DNA of 64,000 nucleotides from Peterkaempfera bronchialis (GTDB lineage: Bacteria > Actinomycetota > Actinomycetes > Streptomycetales > Streptomycetaceae): NCBI RefSeq assembly GCF_003258605.2, contig NZ_CP031264.1, positions 930,001 through 994,000 on the forward strand, in the 5' to 3' direction. Of this stretch, positions 1 through 8,767 are shown one piece after another. The translations under genes and the position numbers were made by a program. The notes below the pieces were generated by a model, which was not told the origin of the DNA, searched no databases, and saw nothing but the letters and a program-made list of their open reading frames with translations. Position 1 is the stretch's first letter. Each line of letters begins with the position of its first letter.

Positions 1-2
1 AC

Positions 3-863
3 GCCGCACCGCTCGGGCGGCCGGACCAAGACGTCGCGGAGCGGCCGCAGGAACGCCGCCGGCCGCCGCTGACGCGCACCCACAAGATCCTCTTCGTGGT
101 GACCCTCGCGCTGTACGTGGTGGTGGTCGCCGGGGTGCTCACCAACACCTGGCTGGTCGACCTGGACTGGGACGCCATGCTGGCCAAACCGTACAAGCGC
201 TGGCCGCAGCTGCTGCCCTTCCTCAACGTCTGGATCATCGTCGGCCAGCGCGGCCCGTCGGCCATCGCCGCCTGCGTCTGGCTGGTGTGGCGCAGCTACC
301 GCACCCGCAGCACCCGCCCGCTGCTGGTGATGGCGGCGGCGCTGCTGCTGCTCAATCTGACGGTCGGCGCGGTGAAGATCGTGACGGGTCGGCTGGGCCC
401 GCACTACGCCCACTACATCGGGTCGCCCGAGCTGTTCGCCGGCGGCCAGATCTTCCCCTCCGGACACACCGCCAACTCGGTCGTGACCTGGGGCGTCATC
501 GCCTATCTCGCGGTGCGGCTGCGGCGGACCGGTTCGGTGGCCGCCGGTGTCACGGCCGCCTCCATCGGGCTCACCACCGTCTATCTGGGCACCCACTGGA
601 TCACCGATGTGGTGGCGGGCTGGACGGCCGGGCTGCTGGTGCTGCTGGTGCTGCCGCTCTGCGAACCGGCCATCGCCACCGCCGACGAGCGGATCCGGGC
701 CGCCTGGGGTCGAAGAACCGGCAGACCGCCGACTGCGCCGGGGCGTCCCGCCGCCGGCTGGTCCCCGTGGGACAAGGCGGTGCAGGACGAACTGGCGGGC
801 GTCGGCGGTGGCGCCTCCGGCGGCGGCACGCACTCCCCGGGCCGCAGCGGCGCCCGGGCGTAG
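3..863 (+). CDS. PAP2-family membrane phosphatase, 5' end outside the window
   Basis: Membrane-bound acid phosphatase of the PAP2 superfamily, which removes phosphate from lipid phosphates such as undecaprenyl diphosphate or phosphatidate at the outer membrane face. The three family signatures are present in order: KIVTGRLGP, then PSGH, then YLGTHWITDV (about residues 94, 121 and 163 counted from the GTG at 96), embedded in several hydrophobic segments. The frame is open all the way to the left edge with no stop, and the residues before the GTG (LTRTHKILFVV) read like native sequence, so the true start probably lies upstream of base 1. The C-terminus is Pro/Gly-rich. The exact lipid substrate cannot be read from sequence. 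Confidence 0.85.
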   Translation, partial: AAPLGRPDQDVAERPQERRRPPLTRTHKILFVVTLALYVVVVAGVLTNTWLVDLDWDAMLAKPYKRWPQLLPFLNVWIIVGQRGPSAIAACVWLVWRSYRTRSTRPLLVMAAALLLLNLTVGAVKIVTGRLGPHYAHYIGSPELFAGGQIFPSGHTANSVVTWGVIAYLAVRLRRTGSVAAGVTAASIGLTTVYLGTHWITDVVAGWTAGLLVLLVLPLCEPAIATADERIRAAWGRRTGRPPTAPGRPAAGWSPWDKAVQDELAGVGGGASGGGTHSPGRSGARA

Positions 864-942
864 CCCCCTCGGTACCCCCAGCCCCCTCAGACGCCCCAAG
901 GCGCCATCCCCCGGGCGCATCCCCAGGCGTTCGGCCGGATCG

Positions 943-1149
943 TCAGCCGAACCAGCAGCGCACCACGCGGCCGTCGTCAGCCGCGAAGTTGATCCGCCCC
1001 GACCGGTACTCCAGCGTCACCAGGGCATCCCTGGCGACCACCCGGACGGTGGTCCACCCCCGCTGTCTGGCGACCGCCTCCGCCTGCTCCGCCGACAGGC
1101 CGACATAGCCCTCCGGGTCCTCATGGGGCGGGGTCGACTGCTCTGACAT
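943..1149 (-). CDS. Small protease-inhibitor I78-like protein, 68 aa
   Basis: Encodes a 68-residue soluble protein with the layout of the I78 peptidase-inhibitor family: a GLSAEQAEA helix start, a central RGWTTVRVVARD strand pair, and a C-terminal DYR/EYRSGRINF-VDDGRV-type segment. The ATG at 1149 is the only sensible start; the gene ends convergently 80 bp from the PAP2 gene. No signal peptide is visible, so an intracellular role (or none as an inhibitor) is possible. Family assignment is by pattern and is moderately sure; the target protease, if any, is unknown. Confidence 0.65.
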   Translation of the reverse strand: MSEQSTPPHEDPEGYVGLSAEQAEAVARQRGWTTVRVVARDALVTLEYRSGRINFAADDGRVVRCWFG

Positions 1150-1650
1150 GGTTGCGCGCCTCACTCGTTCGGGGGTGCCGGTCAGCACCCTGCGTACCGT
1201 TCGGCCGTCACTCGGGCGGTGTCGTCCCCGCCACGTTATGCCGCTACGGCTCTCGGCGGAAGGTCTTCGCTCACCACTCCCCGATGGTCCCGGATTCATC
1301 ACGGCCGTGAATGTCCTGTGCCGTAGCCGTGCAGGACCCGGGTTCCGGCGCGGAGAATAGCCGCGATCGGCCTCCGCCGCATGAGCAGCGCCAGGGAATT
1401 CCGCGCGGCCGCACGGGGAGTAGGCCCGCCGGTGAATGCGCAGGGCCGGGGGGATTCGGCCGCTCCGGGAAATCGCCGACGCCGGTCGGCCGGGGCACGC
1501 GGGCCCGTACCGCAGCCGGTGCACCCGCCCCGGTGAATACCCGCCACCGGTGGCGGGATTTGCGGCGGGCAGTGGTGCCGCCAGGTGCGGGCTGGCACAG
1601 TGTGGCCAGCACCGGAACCAGACCATCCGCCTCCACGGGGGACCGCAGCG
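1150..1650. other. 500-bp divergent intergenic region without a gene
   Basis: Separates the minus-strand I78-like gene from the plus-strand kinase gene and should hold both promoters. I see no convincing reading frame in it. The only clear structure is the perfect palindrome at 1540-1557, listed separately. Confidence 0.5.
1540..1557. promoter_or_regulatory. Perfect 18-bp palindrome CCCGCCA-CCGG-TGGCGGG
   Basis: Perfect inverted repeat about 95 bp upstream of the kinase start. It could be an operator (dimeric regulator site) or a transcribed hairpin with a 7-bp stem and CCGG loop; no T-run follows, so a terminator is less likely. Confidence 0.4.
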
Positions 1651-2810
1651 ATGCACCAGATCGGCCAGCCCCCTGACCGCAGCGGCGGCTCGCCGGTCGG
1701 CGCCCCGGCGGCCCGAACAGCCGGAACAGCCCGGGCAGCCCGAACGGCCAGGGCGACCGCTGCGACCCGGGCGGCCGGGGCAGCCAGGGCCTGCTCCGCG
1801 ACCGACCTGGTCCTGGGCCTGGACGTGGGCGGCACCAACACCCGCGCGCTCCTCTGCGACCTCGCCGGGAACCGGTACGGCCACGCCAACAGCGGCGGCG
1901 GCAATCCGGCGGCGCACCCCGCCCACCGGGCGGCCGCGGCGCTCTCGGTGGCGCTGCGCGGGGCGCTGGCCGGGGTCGATCCGGCGGAGGTGCGGCATGG
2001 GGTGATCGGGCTCGCCGGGCGGCAGCTGCTGAGCCGGCCGCAGGTGCGGGCCGCGCTGCGGCGGGCCTGGCGGGAGGCCGGGCTGGAGTGCCCCATGACG
2101 GTGGTTCCGGACGCCGCGGTGGCCTTCGCGGCGGGCACGGCGGTGGGCAGCGGCAGCGTGCTGATCGCCGGGACGGGCGCCATCGCGGTACGGATCGACC
2201 GCTGGGAGGAGGCGGGCCGGGCCGATGGGCTGGGCTGGCTGCTCGGCGACCTGGGGTCCGGCTTCTGGATGGGCCGGGAGGCCGTCCGGCTGACGCTGGA
2301 GGCGCTGGCGGGCCGGGTGCACGCGCCGCTGCTGGCCCCGCTGGTGGTGGAGGCGCTGCTGCGGGCGGCCGGGGAACCGCCGGTCCCGGAGGCGGTCGGG
2401 GGCCCGACCGGGACGGCGCCCTGACGGCCCGGCTGGTGGCGGCCGTCTACGCGGACCAGCCGGTGGCGCTGGCCCGGCTGGCGCCGCTGGTGACCGCTGC
2501 GGCCGAGCGGGACGACCCCGCTGCGGGCGCGATCGTCGAGGCGGCGGCCGGGCATCTGCTGGCCACCCTGGCGGAGGTCCGCCGACCGGCCGAGCGGACT
2601 CCGGTGGTGCTCGCCGGTTCCTGCCTGGTGACCGACAACGCGCTGGCCCGCCGGGTGGTGCGGGCGATCGGGGCGGAGTGGCCCGGCGCGGCGATGAGCT
2701 GCGCCCTGGACGGCGCTGCCGGGGCGGCGTTGCTGGCGGCGGACTCGCTCGGGGTGGACGAGGCGACGCTGGCCTCGATGCACCGGCGGCTGCTGGCCGA
2801 GCACGGCTGA
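1651..2810 (+). pseudogene. BadF/BadG/BcrA-type sugar kinase (N-acetylglucosamine kinase-like), frameshifted
   Basis: ASKHA-fold ATPase of the BadF/BadG family, whose bacterial members phosphorylate N-acetylglucosamine-type sugars. The first part contains the phosphate-1 motif VLGLDVGGTNTRA (about residue 55), a phosphate-2/adenosine motif IAGTGAIAV and LGDLGSGFWMG; an Ala/Arg/Gly-rich leader of about 50 residues precedes it. The reading frame hits a stop at 2422-2424, but the C-terminal half (from ALTARLVAAVYADQP to the end) continues perfectly in the -1 frame. One extra G in the G5 run at 2397-2401 restores a continuous protein of about 386 residues. Either a single-base deletion in the genome or a homopolymer sequencing error. 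Start chosen at ATG 1651, with GGGGGAC upstream. Confidence 0.75.
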
Positions 2811-2981
2811 CCGGGGAACGGCTGACCGGAGTGCGGCCACCCAGGGGCTCCGCACGACCGGATCGGTGCCGAGTTCGTCCATGCGCAGCGGTCGGCGGTC
2901 GCGCTGGTCGGCGACGGCGCGATGCGGATCGGCAGGGCCAGGTCCCTACGGCAGGACGTGTGACGCCCGGTCGGCGCGGGC

Positions 2982-3572
2982 TCAGGCGCGGCGGCCGAGC
3001 AGGGCGAGCAGCCGGGTCTGCTCGTCGGCGTCGTCCGGCACCTCCACCGGCGGGGCGAAGAGGCCGCCGGCGGAGAGCTGGTCGGCGTACGGCTCCACCT
3101 CGCGCCGGGCGAACGCCACCAGCTCCGGCGCGAGCCGGGTGTCCCCGCCGGTCGCGCGGGCCAGGTCCCAGGTGTGCACGGCCGCATCCGTGGTCAGCTG
3201 GCTGCAGTACTCGACGGCCGGGGTGTCACCGGCGGAGAGGTGCACGGTGGCATCCAGCGCGCCGTGCCGGATGACGGCGTCCCGGGCGGCGGTGGCGGCC
3301 CGGCGCCAGGTGCCCACCGGGTCGTCGCCGAGCTGGTCGCCGTCGAAGCGGTCGCCGACCTCCGCGAGGGTGGCGCCCTCCATCAGCGGGGGCACCCACA
3401 ACTGCTCGACGGTCAGGTGGTTGACCAGGTCGCGGACGGTCCACCGGGTACAGGGGGTGGGGGCTTTCCACTGGTTGGCGCCGACGGCACGCACCCGGCG
3501 GCCGAAGGAGGCGAGTGCTTCGGCGTGCATCCTCAGCACTTCTTCCTGCTCGTCGGTGAGCGTGTGCGCCAT
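2982..3572 (-). CDS. DinB/TIGR03086-type metal-binding protein, 196 aa
   Basis: Four-helix-bundle protein of the DinB-like, mycothiol-dependent maleylpyruvate isomerase superfamily (TIGR03086 subgroup, common in actinomycetes). Visible marks are an N-terminal helix, TPCTRWTVRDLVNHL (the usual substrate/metal-binding helix with His near residue 52), and AAVHTWDLARATG further on, the second conserved His region. Length agrees with the family. It may use mycothiol and a divalent metal, but the actual reaction of this subgroup is not established. Convergent with the kinase gene. Confidence 0.75.
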   Translation of the reverse strand: MAHTLTDEQEEVLRMHAEALASFGRRVRAVGANQWKAPTPCTRWTVRDLVNHLTVEQLWVPPLMEGATLAEVGDRFDGDQLGDDPVGTWRRAATAARDAVIRHGALDATVHLSAGDTPAVEYCSQLTTDAAVHTWDLARATGGDTRLAPELVAFARREVEPYADQLSAGGLFAPPVEVPDDADEQTRLLALLGRRA

Positions 3573-3757
3573 CGAATCGCCTCTCCGCTGCTGGGCCGGG
3601 GCGGCCCTGCCGCGGCGGGCCGTGCCTCCCGGGGCGTCGGGGTGCCCGGTGCCGCTCTGCGCCTGCCCGGCGCCCTCAGCGGCACACTCGGGAGCGGCGA
3701 AGGCCGCACGAACGGCGCAGTACCGGACGGCGGCCCCGACCCGCCGCGCCGCGTACC

Positions 3758-4810
3758 TCAGCGGCGCCGCGCGGCGCGGGCGGCGAGCAGCCCGGCGGTG
3801 CCGGCGCCCAGCGCTCCGACCGTGCCCAGCAGACCGTGGTGGCGGGACGCCCATGCCTGGGCGCTGCGGCTGTGCGCCCGCTCGTCGAAGCGGCCGTGGG
3901 CGCCGAAGTCCGGGCCGCCGGGGCCGTCGGCGGGCTCCCAGAGGTTGACCGGACTGTCCGCCGGCTGCTCCTCGGGACTCTGCTGGGAGTCGAAGCCGGT
4001 GCGGGCCAGGTAGCGGTCCAGCAGGCCGGGGGCGACCGCATTGGCCAGCAGGGTGGCGGCGGTGGCGCCGCCCACCCAGTACTCGCGGCGGCCGGGGTAC
4101 TCCGCCGCATGCGCGACCGCACGGGCGGCGACCTCCGGCTGGTAGACCGGCGGCACCGGCTGGGCGCGGCGCGGCAGTCGGCTGAGCAGCCAGTCGAACT
4201 GCGGGGTGTTCAGGGCGGGCATCTGCACCATGGTCACCCGGACCTGGGTGCCGCTGTGCAGCAGTTCGCAGCGGAGCGCTTCGTTGAAGCCCTGGATGGC
4301 GTGCTTGGCACCGCTGTAGGCGGTCTGCAACGGGATGCCCCGGTAGGCGAGCGCGGAGCCGACCTGGACGACGGTGCCGTGGTCGCGCGGCAGCATCCGG
4401 CGCAGCGCGGCGCGGGTCGCCCAGACGTAGCCGAGGTAGCTGACCTCGGTGGTACGCCGGAACTCCTCCGGGTCGATCTCGGTGAAGGGCGCGAAGACGG
4501 TGGAGAAGGCATCGTTGACCCAGACGTCGAGCGGGCCGAACTCGGCCTCGACCCGGCCGGCGGCGTCCTCGACGGCCGTGTGGTCGGCCAGGTCGAGCGG
4601 GACCACCAGGGCCTCGCCGCCGGCGGCGTGCACCTCGTCGGCGGCGGCCCGCAGCCCGGTCTCGCCCCGGGCCAGCAGCGCGACCCGATCGCCCATGGCG
4701 CCGAAGCGGCGGGCGGTGGCGCGGCCGACGCCGCCGCTGGCACCGGTGACGACGACGGTGCGCGGGATGTGGTCGGCGCGGCGCCACCGCTTCGGCAGCT
4801 GGACAGGCAT
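3758..4810 (-). CDS. SDR-family oxidoreductase with C-terminal extension, 350 aa
   Basis: NAD(P)-dependent short-chain dehydrogenase. The cofactor motif TGASGGVGR is at residues 22-30 and the catalytic Ser152, Tyr165 and Lys169 are intact (GSALAY, then AYSGAKHA). The usual NNAG motif appears as VNDA. About 100 residues follow the SDR core, ending in a small Ala/Gly-rich, possibly membrane-associated tail (LLGTVGALGAGTAGLLAARAARRR in part). This long form is common in actinomycetes and its substrate is unknown. The ATG at 4810 is preceded by GGAGGAGCC, a strong ribosome site. Confidence 0.85.
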   Translation of the reverse strand: MPVQLPKRWRRADHIPRTVVVTGASGGVGRATARRFGAMGDRVALLARGETGLRAAADEVHAAGGEALVVPLDLADHTAVEDAAGRVEAEFGPLDVWVNDAFSTVFAPFTEIDPEEFRRTTEVSYLGYVWATRAALRRMLPRDHGTVVQVGSALAYRGIPLQTAYSGAKHAIQGFNEALRCELLHSGTQVRVTMVQMPALNTPQFDWLLSRLPRRAQPVPPVYQPEVAARAVAHAAEYPGRREYWVGGATAATLLANAVAPGLLDRYLARTGFDSQQSPEEQPADSPVNLWEPADGPGGPDFGAHGRFDERAHSRSAQAWASRHHGLLGTVGALGAGTAGLLAARAARRR

Positions 4811-5042
4811 GGCTCCTCCGGTGGCAGGCGGCCGGTGGCCGGGGCAGGACGGGGCGGGGGACGAGAGGCACCTGCCCGGACGGGGGACGGTCATGCCGTA
4901 CCGGTTTGGCCCGCCGGCGACGCGGTCAGACGCGTCCCATGAGGCTTCTCCTGGCGCTCAACGGACCGGCCCGGGCGGCCCAGGCGGCCCAGGCGGTGTC
5001 CGACCCTTCCGGCGGGTGGCGGGCGGTCCCGGGCCGGGCCGG

Positions 5043-5816
5043 TCAGGCTCTGCCGTCCATGCCGCGCAGCGAGAGCGCCGAGATGGTGTCGCCGAATCCG
5101 CCACGGGCCCGTACGCTGCGGCGCGCGGAGGTGATCACGGGCAGGTCGGCGGCGCGGCGCACGGGGCGGCCGAGCGCTTCCAGGGCGGCGACCAGGGCGT
5201 GGTCCTCCCCTACGGCGAGCGCGGCGAAGCCGCCCGCCGAGCGGTAGGCGTCGGCGCGCACCCCCAGGTTGGCTCCGTGCACATGCGGGTGCTCCGCTCT
5301 GGGGGCGGTGCGCAGGGTGGGCTTGGGGGTGGTCTCCACCGAGGGGCGGACCGGGGTGGCGTACTGCCGCTGGAACTTCTCCGCCGTGCCCGGGGGGTGC
5401 TCCGACCAGTCGAGCACCTGGACGGTGCCGAGTACCGCGTCCCAGCCCTGCTCGGCATAGGCGAGCTGACGGGCCAGCCATCCATAGGGCACCCGGGTGT
5501 CGGCGTCGGTGTGGGCCAGCCAGAGTTCGGCCGGGGCGGGGGCGCCTGCGGGGGACAGCACGGCGGCCAGCGCCCGGTCGGTGCCCCGGGCGCGGGCCGC
5601 GCCGACATTGCAGGCCCGGATGGTGGCGACCTCGGCGCCGGCGTGGCGGCCGATCGCGGCGGTGCGGTCGCGGCAGCTGTCGGCGACCACCACCAGGCGC
5701 ACCGGGAGACCGCCGACCTGCGGGTGGCGCGCGGCGCGGCGTACCGAGGCGAGGCAGCCGCCGAGCAGCCGCTCCTCGTCCCGGGCGGGGACGACGACGG
5801 CGATGGCACGGATCAT
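5043..5816 (-). CDS. Family 2 glycosyltransferase, 257 aa
   Basis: GT-A fold glycosyltransferase. It starts AIAVVVPARDEERLLGGC, the nucleotide-sugar binding strand, followed by VVVADSCRDRTA, and has the DXD-like LAHTDADTRVP segment near residue 100. No membrane segments are seen, so it is probably cytosolic. The ATG at 5816 has AGGAGG ten bases upstream. It stands alone next to the SDR gene on the same strand; donor and acceptor are not predictable. Confidence 0.8.
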   Translation of the reverse strand: MIRAIAVVVPARDEERLLGGCLASVRRAARHPQVGGLPVRLVVVADSCRDRTAAIGRHAGAEVATIRACNVGAARARGTDRALAAVLSPAGAPAPAELWLAHTDADTRVPYGWLARQLAYAEQGWDAVLGTVQVLDWSEHPPGTAEKFQRQYATPVRPSVETTPKPTLRTAPRAEHPHVHGANLGVRADAYRSAGGFAALAVGEDHALVAALEALGRPVRRAADLPVITSARRSVRARGGFGDTISALSLRGMDGRA

Positions 5817-6160
5817 GTAACGGACCTCCTGGGGAACGGCGGCGGGCCGGCTGCGCCGAGGGAGCCGAGGGAGAGGGTGGGTGTCCGAGGGCCGGTGCGG
5901 GTGCGCGGGTGGCGCGCGGCTCCGAGGGACCCTCTCCGGCCACGGTGACACGGCGGGGCCCGATGCCGCGCGGGGCGGTTCTGCCTGCGCCGCCGCCTTC
6001 ACCCGACCGGGTGTGTCGGGCCGCTCCGGCGGAACGGTCGGTTCCGGTCCGTGTCCGAAACCCGGGAGCGGGTAGGCGTACCTCCGGGTGGCCCGGTGTT
6101 CCGCGCTGCGCGGCCCCAGTCGCCCCGGCCATGGACCACGACGCTGGAGGCGACGAGACC
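5817..6160. other. Intergenic region, about 340 bp
   Basis: Divergent spacer between the glycosyltransferase and the small membrane protein gene. I find no gene, RNA or repeat here that I can support; promoters for both neighbours are expected. Confidence 0.4.
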
Positions 6161-6622
6161 ATGCGGCAGTTCATCCCCAATCGCGACCGCGGCGCGGCGG
6201 GCGGCTCCGACGCCCCGCGCACCTCTCCGCACGGCATGCCGCTCGAAGGCCAGGGCCCTCCGGGCCGCCGCAGCCATCTGCGGCCGACCGACACCCATCT
6301 GCCCGATCCGCACCTCACATACGACATCACCGGTCGGCGCCGCGACCGCACCGGTCTCACCGGGCCGGGCGGGCGCAGCCTGTCGGACATCCGGATCTTC
6401 CTGGCGAGCGTCTTCGCGCCGGTGCTGCTGGTGGGGGCGGCGATCCTGGCCTTCGCGGCGTCGCTGGCCGCCGGCGGGTCCTCCGCCCGGAGCACCCTGG
6501 TGTGGTTGGCCGTCGCCTGCTTTGTGCTCTCGGTGGGCGCCGCGCTGGATGTGGCCCAGTCGGTCTGGCGCCGTCGGCGCCGGGAGCGGCAGCGGATGAC
6601 CGAGGCTCCCCCGTACGGGTGA
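6161..6622 (+). CDS. Small membrane protein of unknown function, 153 aa
   Basis: A hydrophilic, Arg/Gly/Pro-rich N-terminal half of about 80 residues is followed by two hydrophobic segments (IFLASVFAPVLLVGAAILAFAA and TLVWLAVACFVLSVGAALDV, in shortened form) and a basic tail with WRRRRRERQR. The topology is consistent with both ends in the cytoplasm. GGAGG lies eleven bases before the ATG. I do not recognise the family with confidence; similar small two-helix proteins are frequent and uncharacterised in Streptomyces. Confidence 0.65.
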   Translation: MRQFIPNRDRGAAGGSDAPRTSPHGMPLEGQGPPGRRSHLRPTDTHLPDPHLTYDITGRRRDRTGLTGPGGRSLSDIRIFLASVFAPVLLVGAAILAFAASLAAGGSSARSTLVWLAVACFVLSVGAALDVAQSVWRRRRRERQRMTEAPPYG

Positions 6623-6718
6623 TCTGGCCGGGCCGGTGAAGCTCTTCACCCATACCGGGCCCTACCTGCCGCACCCCCGAAGCTTTCCGCTCAGATGACG
6701 GTCCTCCTCGGGCAGAGT

Positions 6719-6749
6719 CGATCGACAGTCGCACAAAAGCTGTCAATCG
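6719..6749. promoter_or_regulatory. Inverted repeat CGATCGACAG-N11-CTGTCAATCG upstream of the Roadblock gene
   Basis: Ten-base arms match at nine positions around an 11-base A-rich centre, about 110 bp before the Roadblock start. It sits in the 234-bp spacer after the membrane protein gene, so it is a plausible operator or promoter-proximal site; no regulator can be named. Confidence 0.35.
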
Positions 6750-6856
6750 GCGTGTGCCCGGTGACATGGTCCCTAGGGTCGCCACTGCTCTGCCGACCCG
6801 CCCGGGTCGGCCTTGTCCGGCCGAGCCGGCGCCCCAACCGGAGGACTCTCAGCGCG

Positions 6857-7231
6857 ATGAGCAACATGGAAGCGGCACTCAAGGAAGCGATGACCATCGA
6901 GGGCGCCATCGGTGTCGCACTGGTCGACTACAGCAGCGGCATGGCCCTCGGCACCCTGGGCAACTCCAAGGAGCTCGACCTCAATGTAGCCGCCGCCGGC
7001 AACACCGACGTCGTGCGCGCCAAGATGCGCACCATGGAGATGCTCAACCTCCACAACGAGACCATCGAGGACATCCTGATCACGCTGACCGGCCAGTACC
7101 ACCTGATCCGGCCGCTGACGCACCGCAGCAGCAAGGGGATCTTCTTCTACCTCGCACTGGACCGGCACCGGGCGAACCTGGCGATGGCCCGGCACATCAT
7201 CCGCAAGGTGGAGGAGAACCTGGAGATCTGA
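6857..7231 (+). CDS. Roadblock/LC7-domain protein, 124 aa
   Basis: Single-domain Roadblock/LC7 protein, the family that partners small Ras-like GTPases (MglB-type activators). The whole length fits the fold: an N-terminal helix, IEGAIGVALVDYSSGMALG, the central helix with ELDLNVAAAGNTDVVRAKM, and the second sheet ending in a helix AMARHIIRKVEENLEI. In Streptomyces such genes often sit in conservon operons with a histidine kinase and GTPase, but this one stands alone. The ATG at 6857 is preceded by GGAGGA. A terminator follows directly. Confidence 0.85.
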   Translation: MSNMEAALKEAMTIEGAIGVALVDYSSGMALGTLGNSKELDLNVAAAGNTDVVRAKMRTMEMLNLHNETIEDILITLTGQYHLIRPLTHRSSKGIFFYLALDRHRANLAMARHIIRKVEENLEI

Positions 7232-7244
7232 CCGGGCCGCGAGC

Positions 7245-7297
7245 CGGGCCGCCCACCGTGCCCCCTCCGAGACGGAGGGGACCCGGTGGGCGGCCCG
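7245..7297. terminator. Bidirectional terminator between Roadblock gene and hpnO
   Basis: Perfect 14-bp outer arms (CGGGCCGCCCACCG at 7245-7258 and its complement at 7284-7297), with a second hairpin nested inside (CCCTCCG/CGGAGGG), followed by TTT. It lies between two convergent genes and can serve both. Confidence 0.8.
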
Positions 7298-7312
7298 TTT
7301 CCCCGGCGGCGC

Positions 7313-8767
7313 TCACCGGTTGGCGACCGCCTGCTTCACCAGCGTCCGGCCGAAGTCCCACATCAGGCCGCTGCCCCGGTGGGCGTCGTCCATGACCTCG
7401 GTGAAGGCGTCCACAAAGCGGTCGACGTCCCGCTCGGTGATGGTCAGCGGCGGGATCAGCTTGATCACCTCCAGATGGTCCCCGGAGACCTGGGTGAGGA
7501 TGCGGTGCCGCTGCATCAGCGGCACCACCACCATCTGCGCGAAGAGGCCCTTGCGAGCCGCCTGGAGCGCGGCCCAGCCGGTGCGCAGCTTCAGCGACCT
7601 CGGCCTGCCGAACTCGATGCCGATCATCAGGCCCCGGCCACGTACGTCCGCCAGCAGCTCATACCGGTCCACCAGGGCCGCCAGCCGCCCACGGAAGAGG
7701 TCGCCGATCCGCCGGGTGTGGGCGACCACCTGCTCGTCCTCCATCACCTGGAGGGTGGCCAATCCGGCCGCCATCGCCTGCGCATTGGACCCGAAGCTGG
7801 CGGAGTGGACCAGCACCCGGTCCATCGAGGAGTAGACCGCCCGGAAGATCCAGTCCTTGCCCAGGGTCGCCCCGACCGGGACATACCCGCCGGAGAGCGC
7901 CTTGGCCGCGCAGACCAGGTCGGGCTCCACGCCCTCCTCGTGCTGGTAGGCGAAGAAGTCGCCGGTGCGGCCGATGCCGGTCTGCACCTCGTCGCAGATC
8001 AGCAGCGCCTTGTGGCGGTGCAGCAGGTCCTGGGCGGCCTTCAGCCAGCCGGGCGGGGCGGCGTGCACGCCCTTGCCCTGGATCGGCTCCACGATCAGCG
8101 CGGCCACATCGCCCCGGCGCAGCTCGCGCTCCAGCGCGGCGAGGTCGCCCAGCGGCACTGCGGTGTCCGGCAGCAGCGGGTCGAAGCCCTTGCGGAAGCC
8201 GGTCTCGCCGTTGACCGAGAGCGAGCCGGTGGTGAGGCCGTGGAAGGCGTGGTCGCAGTAGAGGACACGGCTGCGGCCGGTGGCGTACCGGGCGAACTTC
8301 AGCGCGGTCTCGACCGCCTCGGTGCCGCTGTTGCCGAAGAAGACCCGGTCCAGGTGCGGGGTGTGGGCCAGCAGCTTCTCGGCGAGCAGGCCGGGCAGCG
8401 GGGAGCAGTCGAAGCGGGTGAGGTCGGGCAGGTCGAGGTCCATCACCTGCTGCACGGCGCGGCGCACCACCGGGTGGTGGCGGCCCAGTGCGAAGATGCC
8501 GAACCCGGCGAGCATGTCGAGGTACTGGTTGCCGTCGGCGTCGTAGAAGTACGGCCCCTCGGCCCGCTCGTAGAACTTGTCGAAGCCGATGGTGTGCAGC
8601 ATCCGAGGCAGCTGCGGGTTGAGGTAGCGCTCCTGGAGCTCATAGCGCTCGGCGCCGCGCCGGGCGAGCAGCGCCGCCAGGTCGAAGCCGGTACCCGACC
8701 GGGGCTCCGGTGGGCGCGACATGCCCGGCTCCTCGGCTCGGGCGGCGGCGACGGTCTCAGAGGCCAC
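7313..8767 (-). CDS. hpnO: Hopanoid-type class III aminotransferase HpnO
   Basis: PLP-dependent class III aminotransferase, 484 aa. In hopanoid pathways HpnO converts the ribosyl-derived aldehyde to aminobacteriohopanetriol. Visible: the PLP phosphate loop NSGTEA near residue 147, the cofactor-binding Asp in [13 protein letters not shown] (about 259), and the Schiff-base lysine in [10 protein letters not shown] (Lys289). It is the last gene of the minus-strand hopanoid operon and its GTG start overlaps the dxs stop by 11 bases, so translation is probably coupled. An ATG 15 codons downstream (8722) is an alternative start. Assignment leans on operon context as much as on motifs. Confidence 0.88.
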   Translation of the reverse strand: MASETVAAARAEEPGMSRPPEPRSGTGFDLAALLARRGAERYELQERYLNPQLPRMLHTIGFDKFYERAEGPYFYDADGNQYLDMLAGFGIFALGRHHPVVRRAVQQVMDLDLPDLTRFDCSPLPGLLAEKLLAHTPHLDRVFFGNSGTEAVETALKFARYATGRSRVLYCDHAFHGLTTGSLSVNGETGFRKGFDPLLPDTAVPLGDLAALERELRRGDVAALIVEPIQGKGVHAAPPGWLKAAQDLLHRHKALLICDEVQTGIGRTGDFFAYQHEEGVEPDLVCAAKALSGGYVPVGATLGKDWIFRAVYSSMDRVLVHSASFGSNAQAMAAGLATLQVMEDEQVVAHTRRIGDLFRGRLAALVDRYELLADVRGRGLMIGIEFGRPRSLKLRTGWAALQAARKGLFAQMVVVPLMQRHRILTQVSGDHLEVIKLIPPLTITERDVDRFVDAFTEVMDDAHRGSGLMWDFGRTLVKQAVANR

